Source: Mucilaginibacter xinganensis
GTDB lineage: Bacteria > Bacteroidota > Bacteroidia > Sphingobacteriales > Sphingobacteriaceae
Assembly (NCBI RefSeq): GCF_002257585.1
Contig: NZ_CP022743.1
Coordinates: forward strand, 1,922,001 to 1,986,000
Reading direction: 5' to 3'
Length of the DNA: 64,000 nucleotides
The translations under genes were made by a program, and so were the position numbers. Of this stretch, positions 20,338-29,623 are shown piece after piece. The first letter of the stretch is position 1. Every line of letters begins with the position of its first letter. The notes under the pieces are model-generated. The model ran no database searches, was not told where the DNA came from, and saw nothing but the letters and a program-made list of their open reading frames with translations.

Positions 20338-21609
20338 TTATTTCTTTGTTGAGTTCAGCAGCCTAAAACCCACCAGTTCTTCCCAGCGTGCACCCGCCGG
20401 GCGGTAGTAAACTAAAACCTGGTAATCGTTTTCGGTTTCAAAATAACTGCCTTCCAAAGCATTGTTGTCAGCTTTGCCATTTTTATCGACCCAAACAAAA
20501 GTATAATCGTACACGCCCTGCTTTAAAAACAGGGTGTTAAAATATTTATTGTCGGTAGTATTGAAGGTCATTTTACTGTTTTCGTCCAGCTTATAATCAT
20601 TAAACCGCCCAACAATGTAAGGCGTGCCGGTATTTGGCTGCCTTGCGGTGGAAAGGCTGAAGATCATGTGGGCATAATCAGCATCAATTCGCGGGTCGGT
20701 TCCGTCTTGGTTCAGGATGTAATAGTTGCCGTCCAGGTCATATTCCAGCGTGTAATTAGCCTTGTTTCTGTCAGGGTCAGTCAGCATCATTACCGTATTT
20801 GCCGTATCGCGGTAGATGTGCAAAATATTCTGTGAGTTTAGCTTCAACGTGCGGGTGTCAAAGTGCCTGAACTCGTTACCAGCCGCGAAATTATTGATAT
20901 TCACATCGCTGTAAATAAGCTGTGTGCCACGGATATAAGTAGGCTGATTATTCATAATTGCAGTTTCAACCCGGTTATTCTGCATCAACAGCGTGCGCAC
21001 ATCCCGGTTTGGGTTCTGCACCCGCAGGCTTCCGTAGTCGAGGGTAAAGTTTACTTTTTGATTAGTTTGCCGGGTAGCATTATCACTGGAAGGTACTATT
21101 TCAGCAGCTATATTAATCTTCGGGCCCAGTACATATAATTTGCGGGTTAGCACCAGTTTGGTTGGGTCGCTGTCATCATACACCTTTAAGATATAGTTGC
21201 CCGGTATCTTGGGTGCTATGTTCTCATTTGGCAGTGTAAGCTCGTAATGGGTGTATTTTTGTACAGTCGCGATAGAGTAGCTATAGTTTAATATGCGGTC
21301 GTCATTGTAGTTTTTTAAATACTCCGCGGTTGAGATATTTGACGGGTTCCATTCCGCGTCGCAATGCTCAATGGTATAATGATAATTAAGTGTGCCACCT
21401 GCAAGGTTGTCAAAACCTAACGTAACCGTTTCGCCGGAGTTTAAGTTGATCAACGGAAAAGAAGCCTTTTTCGTTGAATTGTAAAACTCAACGCTTTTTA
21501 TTTCGTGGCGGTAAACGCTGTCGGTGTAGGGCTGGGCAAAGGTTGTTAAGGCAGATACGGAGAGCAGGATAAGCACGATGCTTTTAAACCATTCGTATTT
21601 CTTGCGCAT
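20338..21609 (-). CDS. Type IX secretion system plug protein (DUF5103)
   Basis: From ATG 21609 (MRKKYEWFKSIVLILLSVSA) the protein has 423 residues with a signal peptide ending near FAQ; an in-frame ATG at 21636 would add nine residues. The conserved order of motifs (GFDNLAGG, YTIEHCDAEWNPS, YLKNYNDDRI, LRVQNPNRDV, GVYDYTFVWVD) marks the DUF5103 family. In Flavobacterium johnsoniae a member of this family closes the periplasmic side of the SprA translocon when no cargo is present. The gene sits upstream of tamB with a 55-base gap and may share its transcript. A T9SS-sorted cargo protein is encoded at the right end of the window. Confidence 0.88.
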   Translation of the reverse strand: MRKKYEWFKSIVLILLSVSALTTFAQPYTDSVYRHEIKSVEFYNSTKKASFPLINLNSGETVTLGFDNLAGGTLNYHYTIEHCDAEWNPSNISTAEYLKNYNDDRILNYSYSIATVQKYTHYELTLPNENIAPKIPGNYILKVYDDSDPTKLVLTRKLYVLGPKINIAAEIVPSSDNATRQTNQKVNFTLDYGSLRVQNPNRDVRTLLMQNNRVETAIMNNQPTYIRGTQLIYSDVNINNFAAGNEFRHFDTRTLKLNSQNILHIYRDTANTVMMLTDPDRNKANYTLEYDLDGNYYILNQDGTDPRIDADYAHMIFSLSTARQPNTGTPYIVGRFNDYKLDENSKMTFNTTDNKYFNTLFLKQGVYDYTFVWVDKNGKADNNALEGSYFETENDYQVLVYYRPAGARWEELVGFRLLNSTKK

Positions 21610-21809
21610 AATGTTTATCAATAGGTTATGGTTCATTATACATTATGTTTTTGCGACCCTAGCATGTCGAAGGTATATAAGTACACAAACACTACCATGC
21701 ATAGCTTGCAATTGCTTTATTCCCCGCAAGGTTATAATTTAAAAGAGTGATTTTTGTCTTCTAAATTATAAATAAATCCGAAATCAAATATTCGAATTCC
21801 GAAATCAAA

Positions 21810-23735
21810 TTATGCTTCCAGCTCCATTATTTGCTCGGCCAATGCCTCCCATTTTAATTGGATATGACCAAGCTCCATTTTCTTCTTATCGTAGTTGAGG
21901 TTGATCTCTTTCATCTTCACCACATCGTTATACAGCTTTTCATCAGCCAATTGCGCCTCCAGGCTCTTTACCGTTTTCTCAAGCTCAGCAATCTGCTCTT
22001 CCATTTTGCCCAAATCCTGATTTAGCTTTTTAAGCTGCTGGTGTTTGTTTTCAGATGGTTGCTGTTTAACGGGTGCCACTTCTTTCTTCTCCTCTTTTTT
22101 TGGTTGAGGTACAGGAATAGCTGCCTTAGGCTCCAGTTTACGTTTAGCAAACCAAATATCAAACTCGGCATAGGTGCCCGGGTACTGCTTAATCTGCTGA
22201 TCTTCAATAAACCAGATCTTGTTCGCGATGTTGTCAAGGAAATACCTGTCGTGCGATACTACGATGAAAGTTCCTTCGAACTGCTGCAATGCCTGGATCA
22301 ATATATTTACCGATGCAATATCAAGGTGGTTGGTAGGCTCATCCAGTACCAGGAAGTTAGCATCAGCGGTTAATGCTTTGGCTAAAGCCACGCGTGATTT
22401 TTCACCACCCGATAATACCTTGATCTTTTTAAATACATCGTCGCCGGTGAACAGGAACGAGCCCAATATGGTACGCAGTTCTGTTTCCGTATGTTTTGGA
22501 GCGAATGACTGCAGTTCCTGCAATGCGGTATTTTCCAAATGCAAAGCTTCCAACTGGTGCTGTGCAAAAAACGTTTGCGACACATTGTGGCCTGTTTCTG
22601 CCTTGCCGGTAAAATCATGGTCGGCACCTGCAATAATACGCAGCAATGTTGATTTACCTTTACCGTTGGCACCTATCAAAGCAATTTTGTCGCCTTTTTC
22701 TATTACAGCCTCTGCACCGGTTAAAATGTCAAGACCGGGGTATTTTTTCACAATATTATCCAGCGTTACTACGTGCCTGCCGGATTGCTTTGAAAAACGG
22801 AAAGCGAAGTTTACCGATGGATTATCATCATCCACATCGTCAACCCGTTCCATTTTATCCAGCATTTTAATACGTGACTGCGCCATTTTTGCTTTTGAAG
22901 CTTTGGCGCGGAAGCGCTCAATTAAACGCTCTTCCTGCTTTATTTTTGATTGCTGGTTTTTAAATTCGCCGCGTTGAATTTCCTCGCGCTGCGCTTTTTC
23001 TTCCAGGTAAAAAGTATAATTGCCCGCATAAACAGTAAGCTTACCCTTACGCGACTCAACTGTACGATTAATTACCTTGTCCAAAAACCACCTGTCATGC
23101 GATACGATAACGATAGCACCGTCAAATGCTTTTAAATAATCTTCCAGCCATACAATTGATGGTAAGTCAAGGTGGTTGGTAGGCTCATCCAGTAAAAGGA
23201 TATCAGGTGCCTGCAGCAGGATCTTGGCCAGCATAACGCGCATGCGCCATCCACCCGAGAAGGTGCTTAGCTTGCGGTGGGTATCAGCTTCGGTAAAGCC
23301 TAAACCGGCTAAAATTTCGTGTGCTTTGTACTCAATGTTATAACCGTCAAGCGCTTCAAACTCATGTTGTTTGTCGCTAAGTTTGTGCAGCAGGTCTTCA
23401 CTGTAATCGGTTTCAAGCTTTTGAAGTATCTTTTCAATTTCATCATGCAGCTGGTTTTGGCGTTCAAAGGCCTCCATGGCTACATGTAGTATGTTTTTAT
23501 CAGATGAATAGGATAGCAGATCCTGGTTAAGATAGCCCAAAGTAAGGTCCTTAGCCATTGATATGGTACCTGAAGTAGGTTTATAGTCGCCTACAATGAT
23601 TTTAAGAAGGGTGGTTTTCCCGGTCCCATTGGCGCCGATAAGGCCAATTTTTTCTCCCGGTTTTATATGCCAGTTAGCTTCATCATATAGGGCGCGCGCA
23701 CCAATCTCGAACGTAAGGTTATTTATAGCTATCAT
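21810..23735 (-). CDS. ABC-F family ATP-binding protein
   Basis: A 641-residue soluble protein with two ABC ATPase domains and no membrane segments, the layout of ABC-F translation factors (EttA/Uup/YdiF group). Domain 1 shows GANGTGKTT (about 34-42), the signature FSGGWRMRV and Walker B ILLLDEPTNHLD. A charged linker (about 240-310) follows, then domain 2 with GANGKGKST, LSGGEKSRVALAKAL and FLVLDEPTNHLD. The C-terminal 90 residues form a coiled coil (LNQDLGKMEEQIAELEKTV), as in Uup and YfmR. Members bind the ribosomal E site and relieve stalling. No resistance-type feature is evident, so a housekeeping role is likely. Confidence 0.95.
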   Translation of the reverse strand: MIAINNLTFEIGARALYDEANWHIKPGEKIGLIGANGTGKTTLLKIIVGDYKPTSGTISMAKDLTLGYLNQDLLSYSSDKNILHVAMEAFERQNQLHDEIEKILQKLETDYSEDLLHKLSDKQHEFEALDGYNIEYKAHEILAGLGFTEADTHRKLSTFSGGWRMRVMLAKILLQAPDILLLDEPTNHLDLPSIVWLEDYLKAFDGAIVIVSHDRWFLDKVINRTVESRKGKLTVYAGNYTFYLEEKAQREEIQRGEFKNQQSKIKQEERLIERFRAKASKAKMAQSRIKMLDKMERVDDVDDDNPSVNFAFRFSKQSGRHVVTLDNIVKKYPGLDILTGAEAVIEKGDKIALIGANGKGKSTLLRIIAGADHDFTGKAETGHNVSQTFFAQHQLEALHLENTALQELQSFAPKHTETELRTILGSFLFTGDDVFKKIKVLSGGEKSRVALAKALTADANFLVLDEPTNHLDIASVNILIQALQQFEGTFIVVSHDRYFLDNIANKIWFIEDQQIKQYPGTYAEFDIWFAKRKLEPKAAIPVPQPKKEEKKEVAPVKQQPSENKHQQLKKLNQDLGKMEEQIAELEKTVKSLEAQLADEKLYNDVVKMKEINLNYDKKKMELGHIQLKWEALAEQIMELEA

Positions 23736-23762
23736 TTGCGCGCAAAGATACGATTTTGAGGC

Positions 23763-23902
23763 TAGAGATTAGAGTTTAGAGGTTAGGTTTTTGTCGGAAA
23801 GCCGTAAAAGTTCAAGGCAAACGAGACATTTAAAGTAATTATCTACCGCAAAGTCCTTCATGTTCTAGATTTTTAGCACTAATTTCTGGTCTCTAATCTC
23901 TA
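23763..23902. repeat. Inverted repeat of TAGAGATTAGAG units
   Basis: The 12-base arm TAGAGATTAGAG at 23763-23774 is perfectly complementary to CTCTAATCTCTA at 23891-23902. Between them lie further degenerate copies such as TTTAGAGGTTAG. The right arm overlaps the stop codon of the SGNH hydrolase gene, so the element forms its 3' end. Confidence 0.7.
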
Positions 23903-24664
23903 ATTAACTATCTCCATCCACGTTTTGGCCATCAAGGCTTCGCCTGCTATGCTGGGATGTACGCCATCTAAGGTCCAGTAATTGCCGGGGGCAAGTTCAA
24001 GCGCTTTATCAAAAGCAGCCTGGTACGGCACAAAAGCTGTGTTGTACTCATTTGCGATATCCTTTGCCGCTTTCCGGAAAAGGTTAAAGGTGGGATACCA
24101 CTTATCATCAACTGCTTTAACTCCTTTTACAGCAAACGGCTCGCAGATCACAAATTTCACCTCCGGCAGCGCTTTCCGGGTACGGTCGAGCAAAGTGTGG
24201 TAATCGGCAATGTAGTTTTGAATGGTACCTGTATAACCATTGGTTATTGTGTGCCAAAAATCATTTACGCCAATATGGATGCTTAATACAGTTGGTTTCA
24301 GGTTAAGGGCATCTGTATCCCAGCGTTCTGCTAACTGGTAAACTTTGTTACCACTGATTCCTTTGTTATAGATCTGCAGGTTGTATTGCGGATATTTGAT
24401 CAGCAACTGGCCCGACGCCAGCAGAACATAGCCGCTGCCAAGGCTGCCGGTATCGTTCGGGATTGTTTTGCTATGGTCGCGGCCCCAGTCGGTAATGGAG
24501 TCGCCCTGGAAAAGGATAATATCATTTTTGTCAATACTGACCTTCTTAATACCATTTTCGGCAACGGCCGCAGCAGCAATTTGCGGCAGGGATAATGCCA
24601 TTGATGCAAGTGTGCCAACGGCGGCTGTCTTTATAAAACCTCGGCGGGAGTTGTTTGACTTCAT
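23900..24664 (-). CDS. SGNH/GDSL hydrolase, Tat-exported
   Basis: A 254-residue SGNH-fold esterase. The start MKSNNSRRGFIKTAAVGTLA holds a twin-arginine signal (RRGF) with a hydrophobic stretch to about residue 34, so it is folded before export to the periplasm. Catalytic blocks visible are GDSITDWGRD (nucleophile Ser56), GNKV, HIGVNDFW (block III) and DGVHPSIAG near the end (catalytic Asp-x-x-His). Related enzymes deacetylate or de-esterify sugars such as rhamnogalacturonan, but the substrate cannot be told here. It lies alone on the minus strand, divergent from pyrD. Confidence 0.9.
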   Translation of the reverse strand: MKSNNSRRGFIKTAAVGTLASMALSLPQIAAAAVAENGIKKVSIDKNDIILFQGDSITDWGRDHSKTIPNDTGSLGSGYVLLASGQLLIKYPQYNLQIYNKGISGNKVYQLAERWDTDALNLKPTVLSIHIGVNDFWHTITNGYTGTIQNYIADYHTLLDRTRKALPEVKFVICEPFAVKGVKAVDDKWYPTFNLFRKAAKDIANEYNTAFVPYQAAFDKALELAPGNYWTLDGVHPSIAGEALMAKTWMEIVN

Positions 24665-25002
24665 AATTGATGGTTTGTAAGCAGTTTATGGTTGATGGTT
24701 CACCGTTTTGTGGCCGGATGCATAATCATTAGTTATCGCTAATATAGATAATCATTTAACAAGGCTGAAAATATCTGTAATTTGTTACATGTGTGAAATC
24801 CGAAAGTCAGTAAAGACAGGCAGTCCGAAAGAAGGAGTTTTGTTCCGGTTGTTCCACCTGTTCCACATTGTTCCATCGGCCAATTTTTGTTCCAAATGTT
24901 TCCCGCGTGCACACTGTTCCGCGGAACAGACTGTAGTTATCTCCCGGAGTTTACTGACTTTCCTGTTTTTGCACTTCCTCCAAAACGCTTACCTTCGCAC
25001 TC
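24665..25002. other. Intergenic region with structured repeat element before pyrD
   Basis: This 338-base divergent spacer holds no convincing gene. It contains an outer 13+13 bp inverted repeat (24802-24814 and 24950-24962), a GTTCC array phased at 9-10 bases (from 24842), and a perfect 16-base palindrome at 24914-24929. Confidence 0.6.
24802..24962. repeat. 161-base element with 13-bp terminal inverted repeats and phased GTTCC motifs
   Basis: GAAAGTCAGTAAA at 24802-24814 is exactly complementary to TTTACTGACTTTC at 24950-24962. Inside, GTTCC occurs at 24842, 24851, 24860, 24870, 24889 and 24916, that is at steps of 9, 9, 10, 19 and 27. The last copy is part of the perfect palindrome CTGTTCCGCGGAACAG (24914-24929). 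A small palindromic mobile element, a structured leader or a protein-binding array are all possible. Confidence 0.6.
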
Positions 25003-26043
25003 ATGTATTCTCTACTCAAACCCATTCTTTTTAAGTTCGATCCTGAAAAGATCCATTACGTGGTAACAGCTAATTTAAAGCGATTGAACCGCTTTCCCGG
25101 TGGTGCTGCTTTGAGCAGGGCTATCTGGAACGTCAAGAGCCCAAAGCTGGAGCGGGAAGTGTTTGGTCTCAGGTTTACAAACCCTGTTGGCCTTGCAGCG
25201 GGGTTTGATAAAAACGGCGAACTGATGGGTGAAATGGCTAACCTGGGTTTTGGCTTTGTTGAAGTAGGTACAGTTACCCCGTTACCGCAACCGGGTAACC
25301 CAAAGCCGAGGATGTTCAGGCTGCCTGAAGATGGCGGGCTAATAAACCGTATGGGGTTCAATAACCTGGGTGTTGATGTGGTTGCCGAACGCCTGGCGGC
25401 TTTCCGCAAAACCAAAGCGGGCCAAAAAGAATTGATCATTGGTGGAAACATCGGCAAAAACAAAGTTACACCTAATGAGGAAGCGGTAAGTGATTACATC
25501 AAATGTTTTGACCGTTTGTTTGATGTGGTTGATTATTTCGTGGTGAATGTGAGTTCGCCCAATACACCAGGTTTGCGTGCCCTGCAGGAAAAGGAACCGT
25601 TGATGGATCTGTTAAATACCCTGCAAAAACGGAACTCGAAAAATGGCATCAGCAGGCCCATTCTATTAAAAATAGCCCCAGACTTAACTGATGAGCAGCT
25701 GGACGATATTATTGAAATAGTACAGCAAACCGGCATTGCAGGAATTATAGCAACCAATACTACCATCAGCAGGAAGGGGTTAGCATCAAGCGATGAATTG
25801 AAGAATGAAACCGGTGGGTTAAGCGGTGTGCCATTAAGCAAACGCTCAACCGAGGTGATCAGTTATTTGCACAGAAAATCAAACGGAGCATTCCCTATTA
25901 TAGGAGTGGGAGGCATTCATTCTGCAGAGGATGCTATTGAGAAACTGAATGCGGGAGCAGCATTGGTGCAGTTGTACACCGGGTTTATTTACGAGGGACC
26001 GGCATTGATCGGGCGGATAAATAAAAGGATAATTTCGATGTAA
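25003..26043 (+). CDS. pyrD: Quinone-dependent dihydroorotate dehydrogenase (class 2)
   Basis: Oxidises dihydroorotate to orotate in pyrimidine synthesis, passing electrons to menaquinone at the inner membrane. The 346 residues include the N-terminal helical membrane-associated extension typical of class 2 ([19 protein letters not shown]). The FMN barrel shows [14 protein letters not shown] near residue 62, [20 protein letters not shown] (catalytic Ser region), [15 protein letters not shown] and [11 protein letters not shown] at the end. Start is ATG 25003. The gene stands alone and is followed by a small basic protein gene on the opposite strand. Confidence 0.96.
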   Translation: MYSLLKPILFKFDPEKIHYVVTANLKRLNRFPGGAALSRAIWNVKSPKLEREVFGLRFTNPVGLAAGFDKNGELMGEMANLGFGFVEVGTVTPLPQPGNPKPRMFRLPEDGGLINRMGFNNLGVDVVAERLAAFRKTKAGQKELIIGGNIGKNKVTPNEEAVSDYIKCFDRLFDVVDYFVVNVSSPNTPGLRALQEKEPLMDLLNTLQKRNSKNGISRPILLKIAPDLTDEQLDDIIEIVQQTGIAGIIATNTTISRKGLASSDELKNETGGLSGVPLSKRSTEVISYLHRKSNGAFPIIGVGGIHSAEDAIEKLNAGAALVQLYTGFIYEGPALIGRINKRIISM

Positions 26044-26171
26044 ATCCGGCAGGGATGCGATGTTTCGTGTTTCCGCTTATCAGCTTTTATCCCACAAAAA
26101 ATCCCATCGGTTTACACCAACAGGATCTTAAATATTATTCAAAATAAATAGTTTTCCCTTAAAAAGAGAGA

Positions 26172-26345
26172 TTATTTACCTGCTGCAATCAATAAAGCTG
26201 CATTGTTTTTTGCGATCTGGCTGTCTTTCTTTTCAGCGCTGCGGCTTCCTGGTTCAAGGTTTGTAGCCAGCTTCAAAAATTGTACTTCTAAACGTGAAGT
26301 AGTTTTGTTTTTCCTATCTTTTCTTTTTAAACGAGTAACGCCCAT
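26172..26345 (-). CDS. Small basic protein, 57 residues, unknown
   Basis: A reading frame from ATG 26345 to TAA 26172 encodes MGVTRLKRKDRKNKTTSRLE followed by VQFLKLATNLEPGSRSAEKK and a hydrophobic tail ending LLIAAGK. It is strongly basic in the first half (about ten Lys/Arg in 19 residues), which suggests nucleic-acid or ribosome binding. It lies 33 bases downstream of tRNA-Cys on the same strand and may share its transcript. I do not recognise a named family. The balanced amino acid make-up and normal start and stop argue for a real gene. Confidence 0.65.
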   Translation of the reverse strand: MGVTRLKRKDRKNKTTSRLEVQFLKLATNLEPGSRSAEKKDSQIAKNNAALLIAAGK

Positions 26346-26378
26346 GATGGTATTATTTTAATGTTTTTAAATCCTTCG

Positions 26379-26449
26379 AGGTCGGGAGCGGATTCGAACC
26401 GCTGTAAAAGGTTTTGCAGACCTCTGCCTAGCCACTCGGCCACCCGACC
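26379..26449 (-). tRNA. tRNA-Cys (GCA)
   Basis: A 71-base cloverleaf read on the minus strand: acceptor GGTCGGG/CCCGACC, D arm GCC/GGC, anticodon stem GAGGT/ACCTT with loop CTGCAAA (anticodon GCA), T arm AGCGG/CCGCT with TTCGAAT loop, and U73, the main cysteine identity base. CCA is not encoded. Confidence 0.97.
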
Positions 26450-26480
26450 AAAATTTCAAGGTTGCAAAAATAGTAATTAT

Positions 26481-27236
26481 TTATTGGCTGCCAAGTTTAT
26501 TTCTGCTTATTTCTGAACAAAATAATGCAGTAGCTATCCCAACGTTAAGGGATTCAGCTTTTCCGGTGCGTGGTATGGTTACCGCCTTGCTTATTAAGCG
26601 CTCAATATCAGGCCTTAAGCCCTTGCCTTCGTTGCCCATTACTATCAATCCCTCAGTTCCAAAACGCGTTTTGTAAATGCTTTCGCCATTTAGCATAGCT
26701 CCAAAAACAGGCAGTCCAATTTGCGGCAAAACTTCGGCTATATTAGCATAGTATACATTAATGCGTGATAGCGACCCCATGCTTGCCTGTACAACTTTTG
26801 GGTTGTAAGCATCAACTGTATCGTTTGAGCAGATGATGTTATCGATACCAAACCAGTCGGCGGTACGGATGATGGTACCCATGTTGCCGGGATCTTGAAT
26901 GCCATCTAAAACTAATGAGAACTTTTGTTTAAGCTTTTGGTTATTAAGCGGTGGGTGAACCGGTATTTTGACAAGAGCGATAACTTCCTGCGGAGTTTTT
27001 AAACTGCTTATTTTTTCAATATCTGTAACAGAAATATTATATAAGTTTATTTTTTGGGATAAATTGAGCATTTTTGGCTCAAATGAAGCTGTATGATAAA
27101 TACCTTCAATTTTGTAGGAAGAATTAATGAATTCAATAACCGATTTGTATCCTTCAACCAAAAACAGGCCGTTTTCTTTACGTTCGTTTTTGTGCTGGAG
27201 TGATTTTAGTAAACTGATTTGAGACTTTGAGAGCAT
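26481..27236 (-). CDS. TrmH/SpoU family rRNA or tRNA 2'-O-methyltransferase
   Basis: A 251-residue SPOUT methylase that places a methyl group on a ribose 2'-OH using S-adenosylmethionine. An N-terminal L30e-like substrate-binding domain (to about 95) is followed by the trefoil-knot domain with motif 1 LDGIQDPGNMGTIIRTADW (about 112-130), motif 2 VMGNEGKGL and motif 3 IPRTGKAESLNVGIATAL, which holds the conserved Ser-Leu-Asn. It resembles the RlmB/TsnR side of the family; the exact RNA target is not clear. Its ATG lies inside the first codons of the divergent Omp85 gene, a ten-base overlap of starts. Confidence 0.92.
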   Translation of the reverse strand: MLSKSQISLLKSLQHKNERKENGLFLVEGYKSVIEFINSSYKIEGIYHTASFEPKMLNLSQKINLYNISVTDIEKISSLKTPQEVIALVKIPVHPPLNNQKLKQKFSLVLDGIQDPGNMGTIIRTADWFGIDNIICSNDTVDAYNPKVVQASMGSLSRINVYYANIAEVLPQIGLPVFGAMLNGESIYKTRFGTEGLIVMGNEGKGLRPDIERLISKAVTIPRTGKAESLNVGIATALFCSEISRNKLGSQ

Positions 27237-29623
27237 ATATAAAACCTAATGGTTACCGCCTTGCAATATTAAGTATTTTGCTGCTCTTTATAGGGAGCGG
27301 ATGCAGTTTAACGCGCAGGCTTAAGGATAACGAGGCTTTGGTACGTAAAATAACCATTAAGGGGGTTGATAAAGAGTTTGCTGATGCGGCTGTTTTATAT
27401 GTTGATAAAGAGCAGCAACCCAATAATGTTATAAACCTGCAATTTTATTACCTGTTCAGCAAAAATGGCAAGCGCGACATAGGCGAAGCACCTGCTATAC
27501 TTGATAGTAACCTTGTTGAGTTTTCCCGTGTGCAGATTGAGCGCTTTTTACAGAATAAGGGTTATTTAAAAGCGAAAGTTGCAGATTCCATTATTATAAA
27601 AAAGAAAAAGGCCACACTGTTATTTTCGGCGGTGGAAGGGCCCCTGTTCAGGATCCGGAAGCTGCAGGATAGCATAGCAGATAAAAAAGTACAGGATCTT
27701 TACCGCGTTAATCGCCCCCGCTTTTCGCACGTTCAACCCGGTGGAAGGTTTGATACCGATAGCCTCGCTTTTGACAGGGATGAGTTTTACCAGATAATGA
27801 AACGTAACGGCTATTACGATTTTTACCGGCAGTATATCAATTTTGAATATGATTCAACGTTCCGTAGCAGCGTTGTTGATATTAAAATGACTATTGATAA
27901 CCCTGCAGGCCGTGCTTCTCATCCTGTTTACACTATTAACAATACCCTGGTAACCGTGGCTAAGAGTAATGGGCGTGCAGTTGGTAAGGCTGATACTATA
28001 CAGGTTGATTCCCAGTTTAGGTTTGTAGATTTTTCCGGCAGGTTTAATCCGCATGCCGTTACCGATTATATTTTTCAGAAAAAAGGGCAGATCTATAATA
28101 TCGACCAGCAAACATTGACGACCTCGCGTTTATCAGAGCTAAATGTGTTCCGAAACGTGCCCAACCCAACCTATACAAAGTTGCCCGATAGTACCAACCG
28201 GCTCGATACGAAAATTGATATAACGCCGCTTAAACAGTTTAGCGACAGGGTTGAGGGCGAATTTCTGTTTAACGGCGGTCGTTTTGGCTACAATCTCGGG
28301 AATACTTTTACTGACAGAAACGTATTTAACAATGCGGCTATCCTGCAAATAAAAACTAACTGGAGCGTTTTGTTTGACAATAATAACAATACCATAAACC
28401 AGGCGGCAGTGCAAAACCAGGATCTTCGTATTGGTGCGAATCTTATTTATCCGCGTATAATAGCCCCGTTTGATTTTCCCTTACCGGGTAAGTATGGTGT
28501 GCCTCATACCACGTTTTCAACCAACTACCAGCTTTTTTATCAAAAGGGACTGGTATCGCGTCAAAGTTTTATTAACTCCATAACATACGATTTTTTTGAA
28601 ACCGGGCGTAAACTACATACTATAACACCCATTGATATTGAGTTTTCCAGGGGCACTATTGATCCTGCAGCGCAGGTTGAATTGCTGAAAAAAAACCTTT
28701 ATGCCTATAGTTACCTCATAGGGCGCACCATCTTTACTTCGGGCAGCCAATATACTTTTCAATATAATGCTATTGAATTAAACTCATATAAGAACTTTAT
28801 TTATTTTAGGGGAAGCCTGGATGTTGGTGGTAACAGCTTAAGTCTGCTGAGTAAAGTGCTCAATACTAAACGTGACACAGCAGGTAAGAGAACCTTTTTG
28901 GGTTATCCGTTTGCACAATATGGTAAAACTGAGGTTGACCTCCGTATTTACAAAACACTTGGAGGCGAGCGCCAGTTTATATTTCGCATAAACCCAGGCT
29001 TCGGCATCCCTTATGGCAACAGCGATGATCAGCACTGGATTTTTGAGAAAGAATTTTATGCAGGTGGCGCCAATGATATGCGGGCATGGTTGCCGCGTAC
29101 GCTTGGCCCGGGTAAATTTAACCGTGCTACCTTTTACGGTGCACCCGGACCTGACAGCGATCACCCTTCCAGCGGTGATTTACTGCGCAGCAAGTTGAAA
29201 TATCTTGATGAATTTGGAGAAATTAAAATTATTGCCAATGCAGAATATCGTTATAAGCTCGCCGATAACTTTTTTGGTGCAAAATTAAAAGGAGCTGTTT
29301 TTATTGATGCCGGTAACGTGTGGCGACTGAAAAGACAAGCGGACCAACCGGACGTTGAATTCAGGCTGAATAATATTTTACCATCAACTGCTATGGATAT
29401 TGGTACAGGTTTACGGTTCGATCTTGCATTCTTTGTATTCAGGCTGGATGCAGCATTTAAATTTAAGGATCCGCAGTTTACGGGTTCCGATTCATGGGTG
29501 TTGGTACGGCACTTCAATGAGCTTTTTAACGCCGGATCATTTAAAAATAACTACAAAATTGCCAATAGCGGCGACACTTATAACTTTATGCAACTTAACT
29601 TCGGCATTGGAATGCCATTTTAA
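27227..29623 (+). CDS. BamA/TamA family outer membrane lipoprotein
   Basis: A 798-residue Omp85-type protein with lipoprotein signal (LAILSILLLFIGSGC, Cys26), POTRA-like periplasmic part (about 35-330) and C-terminal barrel. The loop-6 region reads NDMRAWLPRTLGPG and the ending is FGIGMPF, a beta-signal. The overall plan matches the TamL encoded at 12808-15102, so this is a second TamL-like protein without a TamB partner next to it. The only start that keeps the signal peptide is TTG at 27227, since a stop lies four codons upstream, and this start overlaps the start of the divergent methylase gene. A weak start would limit expression. Confidence 0.88.
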   Translation: MRAYIKPNGYRLAILSILLLFIGSGCSLTRRLKDNEALVRKITIKGVDKEFADAAVLYVDKEQQPNNVINLQFYYLFSKNGKRDIGEAPAILDSNLVEFSRVQIERFLQNKGYLKAKVADSIIIKKKKATLLFSAVEGPLFRIRKLQDSIADKKVQDLYRVNRPRFSHVQPGGRFDTDSLAFDRDEFYQIMKRNGYYDFYRQYINFEYDSTFRSSVVDIKMTIDNPAGRASHPVYTINNTLVTVAKSNGRAVGKADTIQVDSQFRFVDFSGRFNPHAVTDYIFQKKGQIYNIDQQTLTTSRLSELNVFRNVPNPTYTKLPDSTNRLDTKIDITPLKQFSDRVEGEFLFNGGRFGYNLGNTFTDRNVFNNAAILQIKTNWSVLFDNNNNTINQAAVQNQDLRIGANLIYPRIIAPFDFPLPGKYGVPHTTFSTNYQLFYQKGLVSRQSFINSITYDFFETGRKLHTITPIDIEFSRGTIDPAAQVELLKKNLYAYSYLIGRTIFTSGSQYTFQYNAIELNSYKNFIYFRGSLDVGGNSLSLLSKVLNTKRDTAGKRTFLGYPFAQYGKTEVDLRIYKTLGGERQFIFRINPGFGIPYGNSDDQHWIFEKEFYAGGANDMRAWLPRTLGPGKFNRATFYGAPGPDSDHPSSGDLLRSKLKYLDEFGEIKIIANAEYRYKLADNFFGAKLKGAVFIDAGNVWRLKRQADQPDVEFRLNNILPSTAMDIGTGLRFDLAFFVFRLDAAFKFKDPQFTGSDSWVLVRHFNELFNAGSFKNNYKIANSGDTYNFMQLNFGIGMPF

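Noticed and set aside
22219..22977. 252-codon frame opposite the ABC-F gene
   Set aside because: It is antisense to strongly conserved Walker motifs of a clear gene and has no signature of its own.
24789..25034. 81-codon frame before pyrD
   Set aside because: It runs through inverted repeats and the phased GTTCC array and has no recognisable protein features.
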